DNA of 64,000 bases from Streptomyces sp. NBC_00376 (GTDB lineage: Bacteria > Actinomycetota > Actinomycetes > Streptomycetales > Streptomycetaceae): positions 5,332,001-5,396,000 of the forward strand of contig NZ_CP107960.1 in the NCBI RefSeq assembly GCF_036077095.1, read 5' to 3'. Under the pieces are notes generated by a model. It had not been told where the DNA came from, ran no database searches, and was given only the letters and a program-made list of their open reading frames with translations. The position numbers and the translations under genes were made by a program. Every line of letters starts with the position of its first letter. The stretch's first letter is position 1. Positions 44,661 through 53,432 of the stretch are shown here, one piece after another.

Positions 44661-45578
44661 ATGCGCGCCCAGTTCGTCCTGTCGGAGATCGGCGTCGGCC
44701 TCCGTCGCAACCTCACGATGACCTTCGCCGTCGTCGTCTCCGTCGCCCTCTCGCTCGCCCTGTTCGGCGGCGCGCTGCTCATGCGCGAGCAGGTCAGCAC
44801 GATGAAGGACTACTGGTACGACAAGGTCAACGTCTCGATCTTCCTCTGCAGCAAGAGCGATGTGACCTCGACTCCCAAGTGCGCCAAGGGCGCTGTCACC
44901 GCGGAGCAGAAGAAGCAGATCAAGACCGACCTCGACAAGATGGACGTCGTCGACACGGTCACGTACGAGTCCGCCGACCAGGCGTACAAGCACTACCAGG
45001 ACCAGTTCGGCGACTCGCCCATGGCGAGCAACATCACGCCGGACCAGATGCAGGAGTCCTACCGGGTCAAGCTCCACGACCCGAAGAAGTACAAGGTCGT
45101 CGCCACCGCCTTCGCCGGCCGTGACGGGGTGCAGTCCGTCCAGGACCAGAGAAGCATCCTGGACAACCTCTTCCAGCTGATGAACGGCATGAACGTGGCC
45201 GCCCTCTTCGTCATGGCGCTGATGCTGGTCATCGCGTTGATGCTGATCGTGAACACCGTCCGGGTGTCCGCGTTCAGCCGACGGCGCGAGACGGGCATCA
45301 TGCGGCTGGTGGGGGCCTCCGGCTTCTACATCCAGATGCCGTTCATCATGGAGGCCGCGTTCGCCGGTCTCATCGGTGGTGTCCTGGCCTGCGTGATGCT
45401 GCTGGCGGGCCGGTACTTCCTGATCGACGGCGGTCTGGCGCTCCAGAGCAAGCTGAATCTGATCGACTTCATCGGCTGGGACGCGGTCTTCACCAAGCTG
45501 CCCCTGGTCCTGGCAATCGGCCTGCTGATGCCCGCCGTTGCCGCGCTCTTCGCGCTCCGCAAGTACCTCAAGGTGTGA
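44661..45578 (+). CDS. ftsX: Cell division protein FtsX
   Basis: A 305-aa membrane partner of FtsE. The N-terminal cytosolic helix and first membrane segment (NLTMTFAVVVSVALSLALFGGALL) lead to an extracellular domain of ~120 residues (about 50-170). Three membrane segments of the FtsX permease core follow (AALFVMALMLVIALMLIVN, FAGLIGGVLACVMLLAGRYF, LPLVLAIGLLMPAVAALFAL). The extracellular loop has two cysteines (FLCSKSD...PKCAKG) that could form a disulfide. AAAGGA precedes the ATG. A 20-bp terminator hairpin ends the operon. Confidence 0.96.
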   Translation: MRAQFVLSEIGVGLRRNLTMTFAVVVSVALSLALFGGALLMREQVSTMKDYWYDKVNVSIFLCSKSDVTSTPKCAKGAVTAEQKKQIKTDLDKMDVVDTVTYESADQAYKHYQDQFGDSPMASNITPDQMQESYRVKLHDPKKYKVVATAFAGRDGVQSVQDQRSILDNLFQLMNGMNVAALFVMALMLVIALMLIVNTVRVSAFSRRRETGIMRLVGASGFYIQMPFIMEAAFAGLIGGVLACVMLLAGRYFLIDGGLALQSKLNLIDFIGWDAVFTKLPLVLAIGLLMPAVAALFALRKYLKV

Positions 45579-45582
45579 CAAG

Positions 45583-45630
45583 CGCCCCCTCGGTGCGCGG
45601 CCAACCGGCCGTGCGCCGAGGGGGCGTTGT
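45583..45630 (+). terminator. Intrinsic terminator after ftsEX
   Basis: A nearly perfect 20-bp stem (CGCCCCCTCGG... with ...CCGAGGGGGCG, two G-U pairs) closed by an AACC loop, 45583-45626, then TTGT. It separates ftsX from the S41 peptidase gene, whose TAGACT -10-like sequence lies only a few bases further on (45632). Confidence 0.85.
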
Positions 45631-45645
45631 CCTAGACTCGGCGGC

Positions 45646-46866
45646 ATGTCGGGCCCCACGCAGTGTTTCGGGCCCCGCGGCGTGCGCCGCGGGGCTGCTC
45701 TGACATTGGTCTTCGCGGGCGTGCTGGCCACCGGGGCGGTCACCGGCTCGCTGCCCCGTGGCGGCGCGAAGTCCGAGGCCCTGGCGAGCCGTTCCGTCGC
45801 CTCCACCGTCGACCGGGACGAGGTGGCCGACGCCGCCGCGCGGGCCGTGGCCGACGGCGAGTCCGGCAAGGAGGCGGCCGAGGAGGTCGTCAGCCGCAGC
45901 GGCGACCGCTGGGGCGCGGTGTACGACGAGCGGCAGTACGAGGAGTTCGAGCAGGCCCTGGACGGCTCGTACACCGGTGTCGGGATCGCCGCGAAGCGCT
46001 CCGCCGGCGGGCAGGTCGAGGTGGCCCGGGTGCAGCCCGGCGGCCCCGCCGACCGGGCCGGCATCGAGCCCGGGGACCTGCTCCGTACGATCGACGGCCA
46101 CCGGGTCGACAAGCGCCCCGTCGCCGAGGTCGTCGCCCTGCTGCGCGGAGACCGTACGGAGGCCGCCGCAGGCTCCACCGTCGTCCTGGGCATAGGGCGC
46201 GGCGCCCGCCAGCGGACCGAGACGCTGCGCCGGGCCAGGCTCACCACCGACCCCGTGACCGTGCGCCGCATCGGACCGCCCCGTTCCGCCGCCTCCTCCG
46301 CCCCTTCCGCCGCCGCTTCCTCGTCCTCCGGGGCCGTGATGATCGAGGTGGACTCGTTCACCAGGGGCTCGGGCGCCAAGGTCCGTGACGCGGTCCGGGA
46401 CGCGCCGTCGGACGCCGGGGTGCTCCTGGACCTGCGCGGAAACTCCGGCGGCCTGGTCACCGAGGCCGTCACCGCCGCCTCCGCCTTCCTGGACGGCGGC
46501 CTGGTCGCCACGTACGACGTGCACGGCGAGCAGCGCGCCCTGTACGCACAGCCGGGCGGCGACACCGACCGTCCCCTTGTCGTCCTGGTCGACGGAGGCA
46601 CGATGAGCGCCGCCGAACTTCTCACCGGCGCGCTCCAGGACCGGGGCCGTGCCGTCACCGTCGGCTCACGGACCTTCGGCAAGGGCTCGGTCCAGATGCC
46701 GAGCAAGCTCCCGGGCGGCTCGGTGGCCGAGCTGACCGTGGGCCACTACCGCACTCCGGCCGGGCGCAGCGTCGACGAACACGGCATCACCCCGGACCTC
46801 ACGGTCGGCTCGAAGGCCGAGCAGCGGGCCGAGACGGTATTGAGTGGCCTCGGGGGTGGGTCGTAG
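45646..46866 (+). CDS. S41-family C-terminal processing peptidase (CtpA-like)
   Basis: A 406-aa exported serine peptidase. An N-terminal signal or anchor helix (RRGAALTLVFAGVLATGAVTG) is followed by a helical region, a PDZ domain (about 105-200: YTGVGIAAKRS, VQPGGPADRAGIEPGDLLRTIDGHRV) and the S41 core. The Ser-Lys dyad is in GGTMSAAELLTG (Ser) and GSRTFGKGSVQMP (Lys). These enzymes clip C-termini of envelope proteins. It reads away from ftsX and is followed 18 bp later by smpB. Very short leader. Confidence 0.93.
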   Translation: MSGPTQCFGPRGVRRGAALTLVFAGVLATGAVTGSLPRGGAKSEALASRSVASTVDRDEVADAAARAVADGESGKEAAEEVVSRSGDRWGAVYDERQYEEFEQALDGSYTGVGIAAKRSAGGQVEVARVQPGGPADRAGIEPGDLLRTIDGHRVDKRPVAEVVALLRGDRTEAAAGSTVVLGIGRGARQRTETLRRARLTTDPVTVRRIGPPRSAASSAPSAAASSSSGAVMIEVDSFTRGSGAKVRDAVRDAPSDAGVLLDLRGNSGGLVTEAVTAASAFLDGGLVATYDVHGEQRALYAQPGGDTDRPLVVLVDGGTMSAAELLTGALQDRGRAVTVGSRTFGKGSVQMPSKLPGGSVAELTVGHYRTPAGRSVDEHGITPDLTVGSKAEQRAETVLSGLGGGS

Positions 46867-46884
46867 TGCGAAAATGGCCGCACT

Positions 46885-47373
46885 ATGGCTAAGGAAAAGG
46901 ACACAGGGCGCAAGCTCATCGCGCAGAACAAGAAGGCGCGGCACGACTACCACATCCTCGACACCTACGAGTGCGGCCTCGTGCTCATGGGCACCGAGGT
47001 CAAGTCACTGCGGCTGGGCCGGGCCTCCCTGGTGGACGGCTTCGTCCAGATCGACCGCGGCGAGGCATGGCTGCACAACATCCACGTGCCCGAGTACGTG
47101 CAGGGGACCTGGACCAACCACTCGGCCAAGCGGAAGCGCAAGCTGCTGATGCACCGGGCCGAGATCGACAAGCTGGAGTCGAAGTCGGGCGAGACGGGCC
47201 ACACGATCGTGCCGCTCGCGCTGTACTTCAAGGACGGCCGGGTCAAGGTCGAGATCGCGCTCGCCAAGGGCAAGAAGGAGTTCGACAAGCGCCAGACCCT
47301 CCGCGAGAAGCAGGACACGAGGGAGACCAACCGCGCGATCGCGGCGGCGCGCAGGCGCCAGCGGAGCGCGTAG
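46885..47373 (+). CDS. smpB: SsrA-binding protein SmpB
   Basis: A 162-aa RNA-binding beta-barrel protein that brings tmRNA to stalled ribosomes. Conserved features are [29 protein letters not shown], the LMHRAEI segment, [22 protein letters not shown] and the basic C-terminal tail ([25 protein letters not shown]) that enters the empty mRNA channel. Length is typical. The tmRNA gene follows ~110 bp downstream, the standard actinobacterial arrangement. Confidence 0.97.
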   Translation: MAKEKDTGRKLIAQNKKARHDYHILDTYECGLVLMGTEVKSLRLGRASLVDGFVQIDRGEAWLHNIHVPEYVQGTWTNHSAKRKRKLLMHRAEIDKLESKSGETGHTIVPLALYFKDGRVKVEIALAKGKKEFDKRQTLREKQDTRETNRAIAAARRRQRSA

Positions 47374-47480
47374 CACCGGCTCGGGCGGCCGGTGGCAGGA
47401 ATAGGCTGGCATCGTCGCGCGTTGGTCACGTACGATGGCACTGCACCTCACAGCAGGTGCACGCATTGAAAACAAAACAT

Positions 47481-47847
47481 GGGGATGATCGGTTTCGACA
47501 GCGGATGTCGAAGCAGGGGAAGCGTGTCGAGGAAGCGGCAATGATCTCGTAAACCATATGTCGCAACCAATAATCGCCAACACCAAGCGCGATTCCTTCG
47601 CCCTCGCTGCCTAAGTAGCGACTTGCGAAGTGTCAGCCCGGGGGTGATCCCGACCCGGATCCTGGCATCATCAAGGGATCTAAACTTCTAGACCCGGTCA
47701 CGGGGCCTAGAAGGAAATCAAACAGTGACTGAGCCCGTCGGAAACTTGTTCGCGTGATTTCCGGGGCTGAGAAAAGCGCAGCGAACTGCACACGGAGAAG
47801 CCCTGATTCTGCACCGTTGGACGCGGGTTCGATTCCCGCCATCTCCA
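47481..47847 (+). ncRNA. ssrA: tmRNA (SsrA)
   Basis: One-piece tmRNA for ribosome rescue. The 5' end GGGGATG pairs with CATCTCC at the 3' end to form the acceptor stem, and GGTTCGATTCCCGCC is the T arm. CCA is not encoded (the genome has CAA). The tag frame begins at GCC 47576 and ends with TAA 47612-47614, giving ANTKRDSFALAA. The FALAA end is a typical ClpXP/ClpAP-type degron. The tag looks about four residues shorter than the ANTKRDSSQQAFALAA I recall for S. coelicolor. Several pseudoknot-like stems lie between 47620 and 47800. Confidence 0.95.
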
Positions 47848-47910
47848 CAATTCCCATGTGAACGAGGACCCCGTTGCCCACCGGCAGCGGGGTCCTCGTT
47901 CTTGTGCCGG

Positions 47911-49170
47911 TCATCGGCCCCGGGGTGCCCGGACCCCGGCCGCCGTGACGGCCAGTGCCAGGCCCGCCGCGCAGACCGGTACGACGTAGCCCGTCACCCG
48001 GCCCGTGTGCTCGACCATCCAGCCGCCGGTCGCCGAACCCGCGGCGATTCCGCCCAGCAGTGCGGTCACCGCCAGCGTCATGCCCTCGTTCAACTGGCTC
48101 TCCGGCGTGAGGCGTTGCACCAGGGTCATCCCGGTGACCATGGTCGGTGCCGTCGCCGCGCCGGCCAGCAGCAGCGCGCCGGCGAGGGCGAGCAGCGAGC
48201 CGGTCGAGGCGGTGGCGAGCAGCGGCAGGGACATCAGGGCCGTCATTCCGGCCAGGCAGACCAGCAGTCGGCGCCGGATGTCGGCGGCCGGGCGCAGTGA
48301 GCCGTACAGCAGGCCCGCCACGCACGAGCCGGCCGCCTGGAGCGCCAGGATCGCGCCTCCGGCGTGGGCGATCGTGACGACCTCCATCGCGCCGAAGACC
48401 GCGCCGGTGGCGAGGAAGGCGGCGAGCAGCGCGGGCATGCCCCGGGTGCGGAGCGGGGAGCCCGCGTGGGTGCGGGGCGCCACCGGTGGTTCGGTGGCGC
48501 GCTGGGCGGCGAAGATCAGGACGCCGGTCATCAGCAGGATCGCTCCGACGAGCGTTCCGGCCTCCGGGAAGAGCGCCGCGCACAGCAGTGCGGCGAGGGC
48601 CGGGCCGAGCATGAAGCAGAGTTCGTCGGCGGCCTGTTCGAAGGAGTTCGCGGTGTGCAGGGCGGTCGGGTCGCCCCGGTGCAGATGGGCCCAGCGGGCC
48701 CGGGACATCCCGCCGGTGTTGGGGGTGGTGGCGGTCGCGGCGTAGGAGGCGAAGAGGGTCCAGGCCGGAGCGTCGTAGTGGACGCAGAGCAGCAGGGCGA
48801 GCGAGCCGAGCGCGGCGATCGCGGTGGCGGGCACCGCGACCCTGGCCTGCCCGTACCGGTCGACGAGCCGGGCCGTCCAGGGGGCGACCACCGCCGTGGC
48901 GGCGAGGCCGGTCGCGGTGACGGCCCCGGCCAGGGCGTACGAGCCGCGCGACCCGGCGATCATGATGACCGCGCTGACGCTGAACATCCCCATGGGCAGC
49001 CTGGCGATCAGATTGCCCACGGTGAAGGCGCGGGCGCCCGGGGTGGCGAGCAGCCTGCGGTACGGGTTGGTGGAGGCCCGCCGGGCGGGGGTGGTGCGCT
49101 GGGCGATGACCAGCAGGTCACCGGAGACGGTGAGCAGGGGGTCGGTGGCGGGGGTTCTCTCGTACGGCAT
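47911..49170 (-). CDS. MFS transporter
   Basis: A 419-aa major-facilitator membrane protein with about 12 segments. The loop between segments 2 and 3 carries ARLVDRYGQARV, the MFS motif A. Segment 5 is GPALAALLCAALFPEAGTL. It is divergent from a LysR gene across 82 bp, so that regulator probably controls it. No substrate indication. The start at MPYERTPATD avoids a longer in-frame extension that would run antisense through the LysR start. Confidence 0.9.
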   Translation of the reverse strand: MPYERTPATDPLLTVSGDLLVIAQRTTPARRASTNPYRRLLATPGARAFTVGNLIARLPMGMFSVSAVIMIAGSRGSYALAGAVTATGLAATAVVAPWTARLVDRYGQARVAVPATAIAALGSLALLLCVHYDAPAWTLFASYAATATTPNTGGMSRARWAHLHRGDPTALHTANSFEQAADELCFMLGPALAALLCAALFPEAGTLVGAILLMTGVLIFAAQRATEPPVAPRTHAGSPLRTRGMPALLAAFLATGAVFGAMEVVTIAHAGGAILALQAAGSCVAGLLYGSLRPAADIRRRLLVCLAGMTALMSLPLLATASTGSLLALAGALLLAGAATAPTMVTGMTLVQRLTPESQLNEGMTLAVTALLGGIAAGSATGGWMVEHTGRVTGYVVPVCAAGLALAVTAAGVRAPRGR

Positions 49171-49252
49171 GGAGCAAGCCTCGGGGGGTGCGGTCCCCGG
49201 GGTCCAACACCTTCTCCACGCCGATTGACGCATCTGTGTTGTAAATTCTGGT

Positions 49253-50263
49253 GTGGCCTCCTCCGCCGACGATACGAGCACCCGGACACGTACCGCCCAT
49301 GCCCACACCGACCCCCGGCTGCTCCGGGCCTTCGTCGTGGTGGCCGAGGAGCTGCACTTCACCCGCGCCGCCGCCCGGCTCTACATCGCCCAGCAGGCAC
49401 TGAGCCGCGACATCCGTCGGCTGGAGCGCGAACTGGGCGCGGAACTGTTCGTACGGACCACCCGGCAGGTCGCCCTCACCGCCGACGGCGAGCGGCTGCT
49501 CCCGTACGCGCGGCGGGTGCTGGACGCGCACGCCGATCTCGCCGCCGCCTTCGCCGACCCGGCGGCCCGGCCGCTCTTCGTCGACCTCAACACCGACGGC
49601 ATGGCGGCCGCCCGGGTACTCGCCCGCGCCCGCGAGCTGGCTCCGGAGTGCGAGCTCATGGCCCGGTTCGAGAGCGGTCTGACCTGGGCTGCGGACGAGA
49701 TCCTCGCCGGGCGGCTCGATGTCTCCTTCGGCCGCGCCGCCGGTCTCGACCCCTCGGTACGAGCCCGGCTGGGCACACAGCCGGTGCGGTACGAGCCGAT
49801 GGCCGTGCTGCTCCCCGACGACCATCCGCTCGCCGCGCGCGAGACCGTCGCGCTCGACGACCTGGCCGGTGAGACCGTCTACGCGGGCGCCGGGAATCCG
49901 CGCACGAAGGAGTGGACGGACTTCGCCCGGCTGCTTTTCGCCGAGCGGGGCATCGAACTGGCGCCGCCCGCCCCGCTCGCCATAGGCGTGGCCGAGTTCC
50001 AGCGGGTCATGGCCAAGTCCCGGCACCCGGTGCTCGCCGTCGTCGACTTCCCCCCGGTGCCGGGCACCGTGGTGCGTCCGCTGGTCCGGCCGGTGCCGCT
50101 CTCGCCGCTCCTGCTGGTGTGGCGCAAGGGGCTGCGCCACCCCGGCCTCGACGCCCTGCGCGAGGCCGCGGCCCGGCTGGGCTCCGAGGAGGGCTGGCTG
50201 GTGCGCCCCGCCGACACCTGGCTTCCCGGGCCCGACGAGGCACTGATGCTGGAGTCCGGTTGA
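49253..50263 (+). CDS. LysR-family transcriptional regulator
   Basis: A 336-aa regulator with an N-terminal winged HTH (LRAFVVVAEELHFTRAAARLYIAQQALSRDIRRLE, about residues 23-60) and the two-lobed effector domain beginning at RPLFVDLNTDG. Start GTG. Divergent from the MFS exporter or importer. The 82-bp shared region contains TTGTAAATTCTG close to the start, which fits the T-N11-A LysR operator theme loosely. Inducer unknown. Confidence 0.93.
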   Translation: MASSADDTSTRTRTAHAHTDPRLLRAFVVVAEELHFTRAAARLYIAQQALSRDIRRLERELGAELFVRTTRQVALTADGERLLPYARRVLDAHADLAAAFADPAARPLFVDLNTDGMAAARVLARARELAPECELMARFESGLTWAADEILAGRLDVSFGRAAGLDPSVRARLGTQPVRYEPMAVLLPDDHPLAARETVALDDLAGETVYAGAGNPRTKEWTDFARLLFAERGIELAPPAPLAIGVAEFQRVMAKSRHPVLAVVDFPPVPGTVVRPLVRPVPLSPLLLVWRKGLRHPGLDALREAAARLGSEEGWLVRPADTWLPGPDEALMLESG

Positions 50264-50338
50264 GCCCGCTCGTACGTGCTGCGTGCGGTATACCTTCGGC
50301 GGGCCGGGTACGGGCACGGCCGTTCGGTGCCGGGTGAC

Positions 50339-50365
50339 GTAACCGGCGGGAAATACGGGTGAACC
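50339..50365 (+). promoter_or_regulatory. Putative GlnR box upstream of the NnaR-like gene
   Basis: GTAAC (50339-50343), six bases, GAAAT (50350-50354), six bases, GAACC (50361-50365). The GlnR consensus in Streptomyces is gTnAc-n6-GaAAc, so the first two half-sites match with one change. A further GTGAC lies just upstream (50334-50338). It lies ~80 bp before the start. From memory, nnaR is an experimentally shown GlnR target in S. coelicolor. Confidence 0.65.
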
Positions 50366-50442
50366 AGCCCTGTCACGCATCATTGGCAGGCTCGCCCCTC
50401 GGCATCATCGGGCAGCAGCGGGACGAGAGCCGGGAAGACCAC

Positions 50443-51582
50443 ATGCACGAGGACGAACAGCACGGCCCCCTCACGGGCTTCACCGTCGGGGTCACCGCCG
50501 CACGGCGCGCGGAGGAGTTCGGCGCGCTGCTGGAACGCCGGGGCGCCACGGTCCTGCACGCACCCGCCCTGCGGATCGTGCCGCTCGCCGACGACGGTGA
50601 ACTCCTCGCCGCCACCCGCGCAATCGTCGACGCCGCCCCCGACGTGGTCGTCGTCACCACCGCGGTCGGCTTCCGCGGCTGGATCGAGGCCGCCGGGGGC
50701 TGGGGCCTGGGCGAACGGCTGTCGGCGGCCCTGGGCGGCGCCGAACTGCTGGCCCGGGGCCCCAAGGTCAAGGGCGCCGTCCGGGCCGCCGGGCTGACCG
50801 AGACGTGGTCACCCGCCTCCGAGTCCATGGCCGAGGTACTGGAGCGGCTCCTCGCCGAGGGCGTGGCGGGCCGCCGCATCGCCCTCCAGCTGCACGGCGA
50901 ACCCCTTCCCGGCTTCATCGAGTCGCTGCGCACCGCGGGCGCCGAGGTCCTCGCCGTACCCGTCTACCGCTGGACGGACCCCGAGGACATCGCCCCGCTC
51001 GACCGGCTGCTCGACACCACTCTCGCCCGCGGCCTGGACGCCCTCACCTTCACCAGCGCCCCGGCCGCCGCCTCCCTGCTCGGCCGGGCCGAGAAGCGCG
51101 GGCTGCTCCCGGAGCTCCTGAGCGCACTGCGCGAAGACGTCCTCGTGGCCTGCGTCGGACCGGTCACCGCCCAGCCCCTGCAGGCCCGGGGCATCGGCAC
51201 CGTCCAGCCGGATCGCTTCCGGATCGCCCCGCTCGTCCAGCTGCTCTGCCAGGAACTCCCCGCCAGGGCCCCGGCGTTGCCGGTCGCCGGGCACCGGGTC
51301 GAGATCCGGGGCCATGCCGTGACCGTCGACGGGGAGCCGCGCCCGGTGCAGCCCGCCGGGATGGCCCTGCTGCACGCCCTGGCCCGCCGGCCGGGCTGGG
51401 TGGTGTCCCGCGCCGATCTGCTGCGCGCGCTGCCCGGCGGCGGCACCGACGAGCACGCGGTGGAGACGGCCATGGCACGGCTGCGCACGGCACTGGGTGC
51501 GCCCCGGATCGTCCAGACGGTCGTCAAACGCGGCTACCGGCTGGCACTGGACCCGGCGGAGGGCGGCGAGGACCACCGCTGA
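50443..51582 (+). CDS. nnaR: Uroporphyrinogen-III synthase-like/winged-helix regulator (NnaR-like)
   Basis: A 379-aa two-domain protein. Residues ~12-255 have the HemD fold (GFTVGVTAARRAEEFGALLERRGATV, LTFTSAPAAASLLG, CVGPVTAQPLQARGI). Residues ~280-370 are an OmpR/PhoB-type DNA-binding domain (LLHALARRPGWVVSRADLLRALPGG, VETAMARLRTALG, VVKRGYRLAL). This architecture is that of NnaR, a regulator of nitrate/nitrite assimilation acting together with GlnR. The ATG at 50443 is preferred to a GTG at 50359, which would fall inside the GlnR-like box. No nitrate genes are next to it here. Confidence 0.85.
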   Translation: MHEDEQHGPLTGFTVGVTAARRAEEFGALLERRGATVLHAPALRIVPLADDGELLAATRAIVDAAPDVVVVTTAVGFRGWIEAAGGWGLGERLSAALGGAELLARGPKVKGAVRAAGLTETWSPASESMAEVLERLLAEGVAGRRIALQLHGEPLPGFIESLRTAGAEVLAVPVYRWTDPEDIAPLDRLLDTTLARGLDALTFTSAPAAASLLGRAEKRGLLPELLSALREDVLVACVGPVTAQPLQARGIGTVQPDRFRIAPLVQLLCQELPARAPALPVAGHRVEIRGHAVTVDGEPRPVQPAGMALLHALARRPGWVVSRADLLRALPGGGTDEHAVETAMARLRTALGAPRIVQTVVKRGYRLALDPAEGGEDHR

Positions 51583-51675
51583 GGCTGCCCCCGAGGCCGC
51601 TGCCGCCAGTGCTCCGTTGTCAGTGCCGCTTGGTAGAACGGGGGCAGGCAGGAAAGACCGGCGGAAGGGGGCCCC

Positions 51676-52056
51676 GTGGGTACCTGGGGCAGCGGGAATT
51701 TCGACAGTGACGCGGCGGCAGACCATCTGTCGGGCATCACCGGTCGGCTCGTCTCGGAGATCGAGGAGGCGATGGCCGGTGACCCGGTCGGCCTGGAGCC
51801 CGACGAGTACGACGGCGTCGCCGTGCCGTGCAACGTCGAGCTGCTGTGCCTGATGGCGGAGCAGAACCACGTCGGCGCGAGCGTGCCGGAGCCGGCGGTG
51901 GCCGAGGGCTGGAAGAAGACGTTCATGGACGTGTGGGAGCGGACCATCGACGGCCTGGAGCCCGAGCCGGAGTACAAGCAGGACAGACGCGCGGAGCTGA
52001 TCCGCACCTTCGACCGGCTGATAGCCCTGGCGGAGCAGGCGCACACGGCGCGGTGA
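51676..52056 (+). CDS. DUF4259-family protein
   Basis: A 126-aa acidic cytosolic protein starting MGTWGSGNFDSDAAADHL, the hallmark of DUF4259 (GTWG..NFxSDxAxD). Most of the rest is helical, with Trp-rich EGWKKTFMDVWERTID. Start is GTG. Function unknown; related proteins sometimes act as immunity-like or stress proteins, but nothing here supports that. Confidence 0.85.
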   Translation: MGTWGSGNFDSDAAADHLSGITGRLVSEIEEAMAGDPVGLEPDEYDGVAVPCNVELLCLMAEQNHVGASVPEPAVAEGWKKTFMDVWERTIDGLEPEPEYKQDRRAELIRTFDRLIALAEQAHTAR

Positions 52057-52096
52057 GGGGGTGCGAGGCGGGATCGCACCCCGATAGCGTGCCGGG

Positions 52097-52660
52097 ATGA
52101 CTCAGGACATCCACCGGCTCGACGCGGAGGTGCGACTTCGCCCCGCCGCCCCGGCCGACGCCGCCTCCCTCGCCGTCTCGCTGACCCGCAGCCGTGCGTA
52201 CATGGAGCGCTGGGAGCCCGTACGGCCCGACTTCTTCTACACCGAGCAGGGGCAGTCGGAGCGGCTGGCCGCGATGTTCGTGGACCGCGACGCGGGGCGG
52301 GTGATGCCCTGGGTGCTCGCCGACGAGGAGGACCGCGCGATCGGCGCGTTCAACCTGAACGGCATCGTGCTCGGGCCGCTGCGCAGCGGGACGCTCGGGT
52401 ACTGGGTCGACGTCGAGTACGCGGGCCGCGGTCTCGCCACGGCCGCCGTGGAGCGGATCTGCGAGCTGGCCAGGGACGAGCTGCACCTGCACCGGGTGGA
52501 GGCGGGGACGGTGCTGGACAACTTCGCCTCGCAGCGGGTGCTCGCCAAGTGCGGCTTCGAGCAGTTCGGGATGGCCCCGCGCTACCTCCACATCAACGGC
52601 GAATGGCGCGACCACTGCCTGTTCCAGCGGATCCTGCACGACGGTCCGCCCACGGGCTGA
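52097..52660 (+). CDS. GNAT acetyltransferase, RimJ/RimL type
   Basis: A 187-aa acetyltransferase. The acetyl-CoA pyrophosphate loop is LGYWVDVEYAGRGLATAAVERIC (about residues 98-120), and HRVEAGTVLDNFASQRVLAKCGF is the C-terminal GNAT signature of RimJ/RimL enzymes, which acetylate ribosomal-protein N-termini or small molecules. Complete and of normal length. It converges with a second GNAT gene. Confidence 0.92.
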   Translation: MTQDIHRLDAEVRLRPAAPADAASLAVSLTRSRAYMERWEPVRPDFFYTEQGQSERLAAMFVDRDAGRVMPWVLADEEDRAIGAFNLNGIVLGPLRSGTLGYWVDVEYAGRGLATAAVERICELARDELHLHRVEAGTVLDNFASQRVLAKCGFEQFGMAPRYLHINGEWRDHCLFQRILHDGPPTG

Positions 52661-52690
52661 GCGACGGGTCGGCCGACCGGGGACGGACGG

Positions 52691-53320
52691 CTACGGGCGG
52701 ACTTCCCTGGTACGGCGCGCATCCCCGGCAGGCAGCTGCACATCCCCGGTAAGCGGCCGTGCATGCCCGGTAAGCGGCGTACGCAGCCGCGTGTGCCGGT
52801 GCCCGTCCACCGGCCAGGGCGGCTGCGCCGGAAGTACCTCCACGAAGCCGTACCCGCTCTTCTCCGCGACCCGGCAGGACGCCTCGTTGTCCAGGCGGTG
52901 CATCAGGTCCAGGCGTGTCAGTTCGTCCCCGGCGAACGCCTCGAACGCCCAGTCGCCGAGCGCCCCGAGCGCCAGTGGCGCGACCCCCCGGCCGCGCGCG
53001 GGCGCCGCCGTCCAGTAGCCGACCTCCGCGCTGCCGGTGCCCGGTGCGGGGTACTTGAGCGCCACATTGCCGACCAGTTCGCCCCCGCGATCCCGGTCCA
53101 CCACCGCGAAGCTGAAGTAACTGCCGGACTCCCGGCCCTCCTGCCGCACCCGCAGCCACTGCTCCGCCTCCGCCTCGTTCGTGACCTGGGAACGCAGCAT
53201 GGCGCGCATCGCGGGATCGCGGTACGCCTCGATCAGTGCCGGGAGGTCAGCGGCCAGCCAGGGCCTGAGCAGGAGCGGGCCGGCCGAGAGGGTGCCGGTG
53301 GTGGCGTGATCGTCGTTCAT
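52691..53320 (-). CDS. GNAT acetyltransferase with repeat-extended C-terminus
   Basis: A 209-aa GNAT enzyme. The acetyl-CoA loop is VGYWTAAPARGRGVAPLALG (about 100-119), and LDLMHRLDNEASCRVAEKSGYGF closes the fold near residue 160. After it a tail of ~40 residues consists of degenerate seven-residue repeats (TPLTGHA, RPLTGDV, QLPAGDA) encoded by a 21-bp DNA triplication. The core needs no such tail, so it is probably a recent 3' addition. Substrate unknown. Confidence 0.88.
   Translation of the reverse strand: MNDDHATTGTLSAGPLLLRPWLAADLPALIEAYRDPAMRAMLRSQVTNEAEAEQWLRVRQEGRESGSYFSFAVVDRDRGGELVGNVALKYPAPGTGSAEVGYWTAAPARGRGVAPLALGALGDWAFEAFAGDELTRLDLMHRLDNEASCRVAEKSGYGFVEVLPAQPPWPVDGHRHTRLRTPLTGHARPLTGDVQLPAGDARRTREVRP
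52720..52782. repeat. 21-bp tandem triplication in a gene 3' end
   Basis: Three 21-bp units start at 52720, 52741 and 52762, sharing CAT(C/G)CCCGG(T/C)AAGCGG with a few changes. The length keeps the reading frame of the GNAT gene and creates its repeated tail. Confidence 0.8.
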
Positions 53321-53432
53321 CCGGCAACCGTACGGCCCATGTCCCCGGACACCGCGCGGCAGCAGGGGTTCCGGGCTCGCCCCGCGAGGAGCACTCTGGG
53401 GGAGACCCCACCGGTGACCCCGAGGCGGTGAC

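Noticed and set aside
47820..47850. Separate tRNA gene
   Set aside because: The T-arm and acceptor sequence belong to the tRNA-like end of tmRNA; there is no anticodon arm directly upstream.
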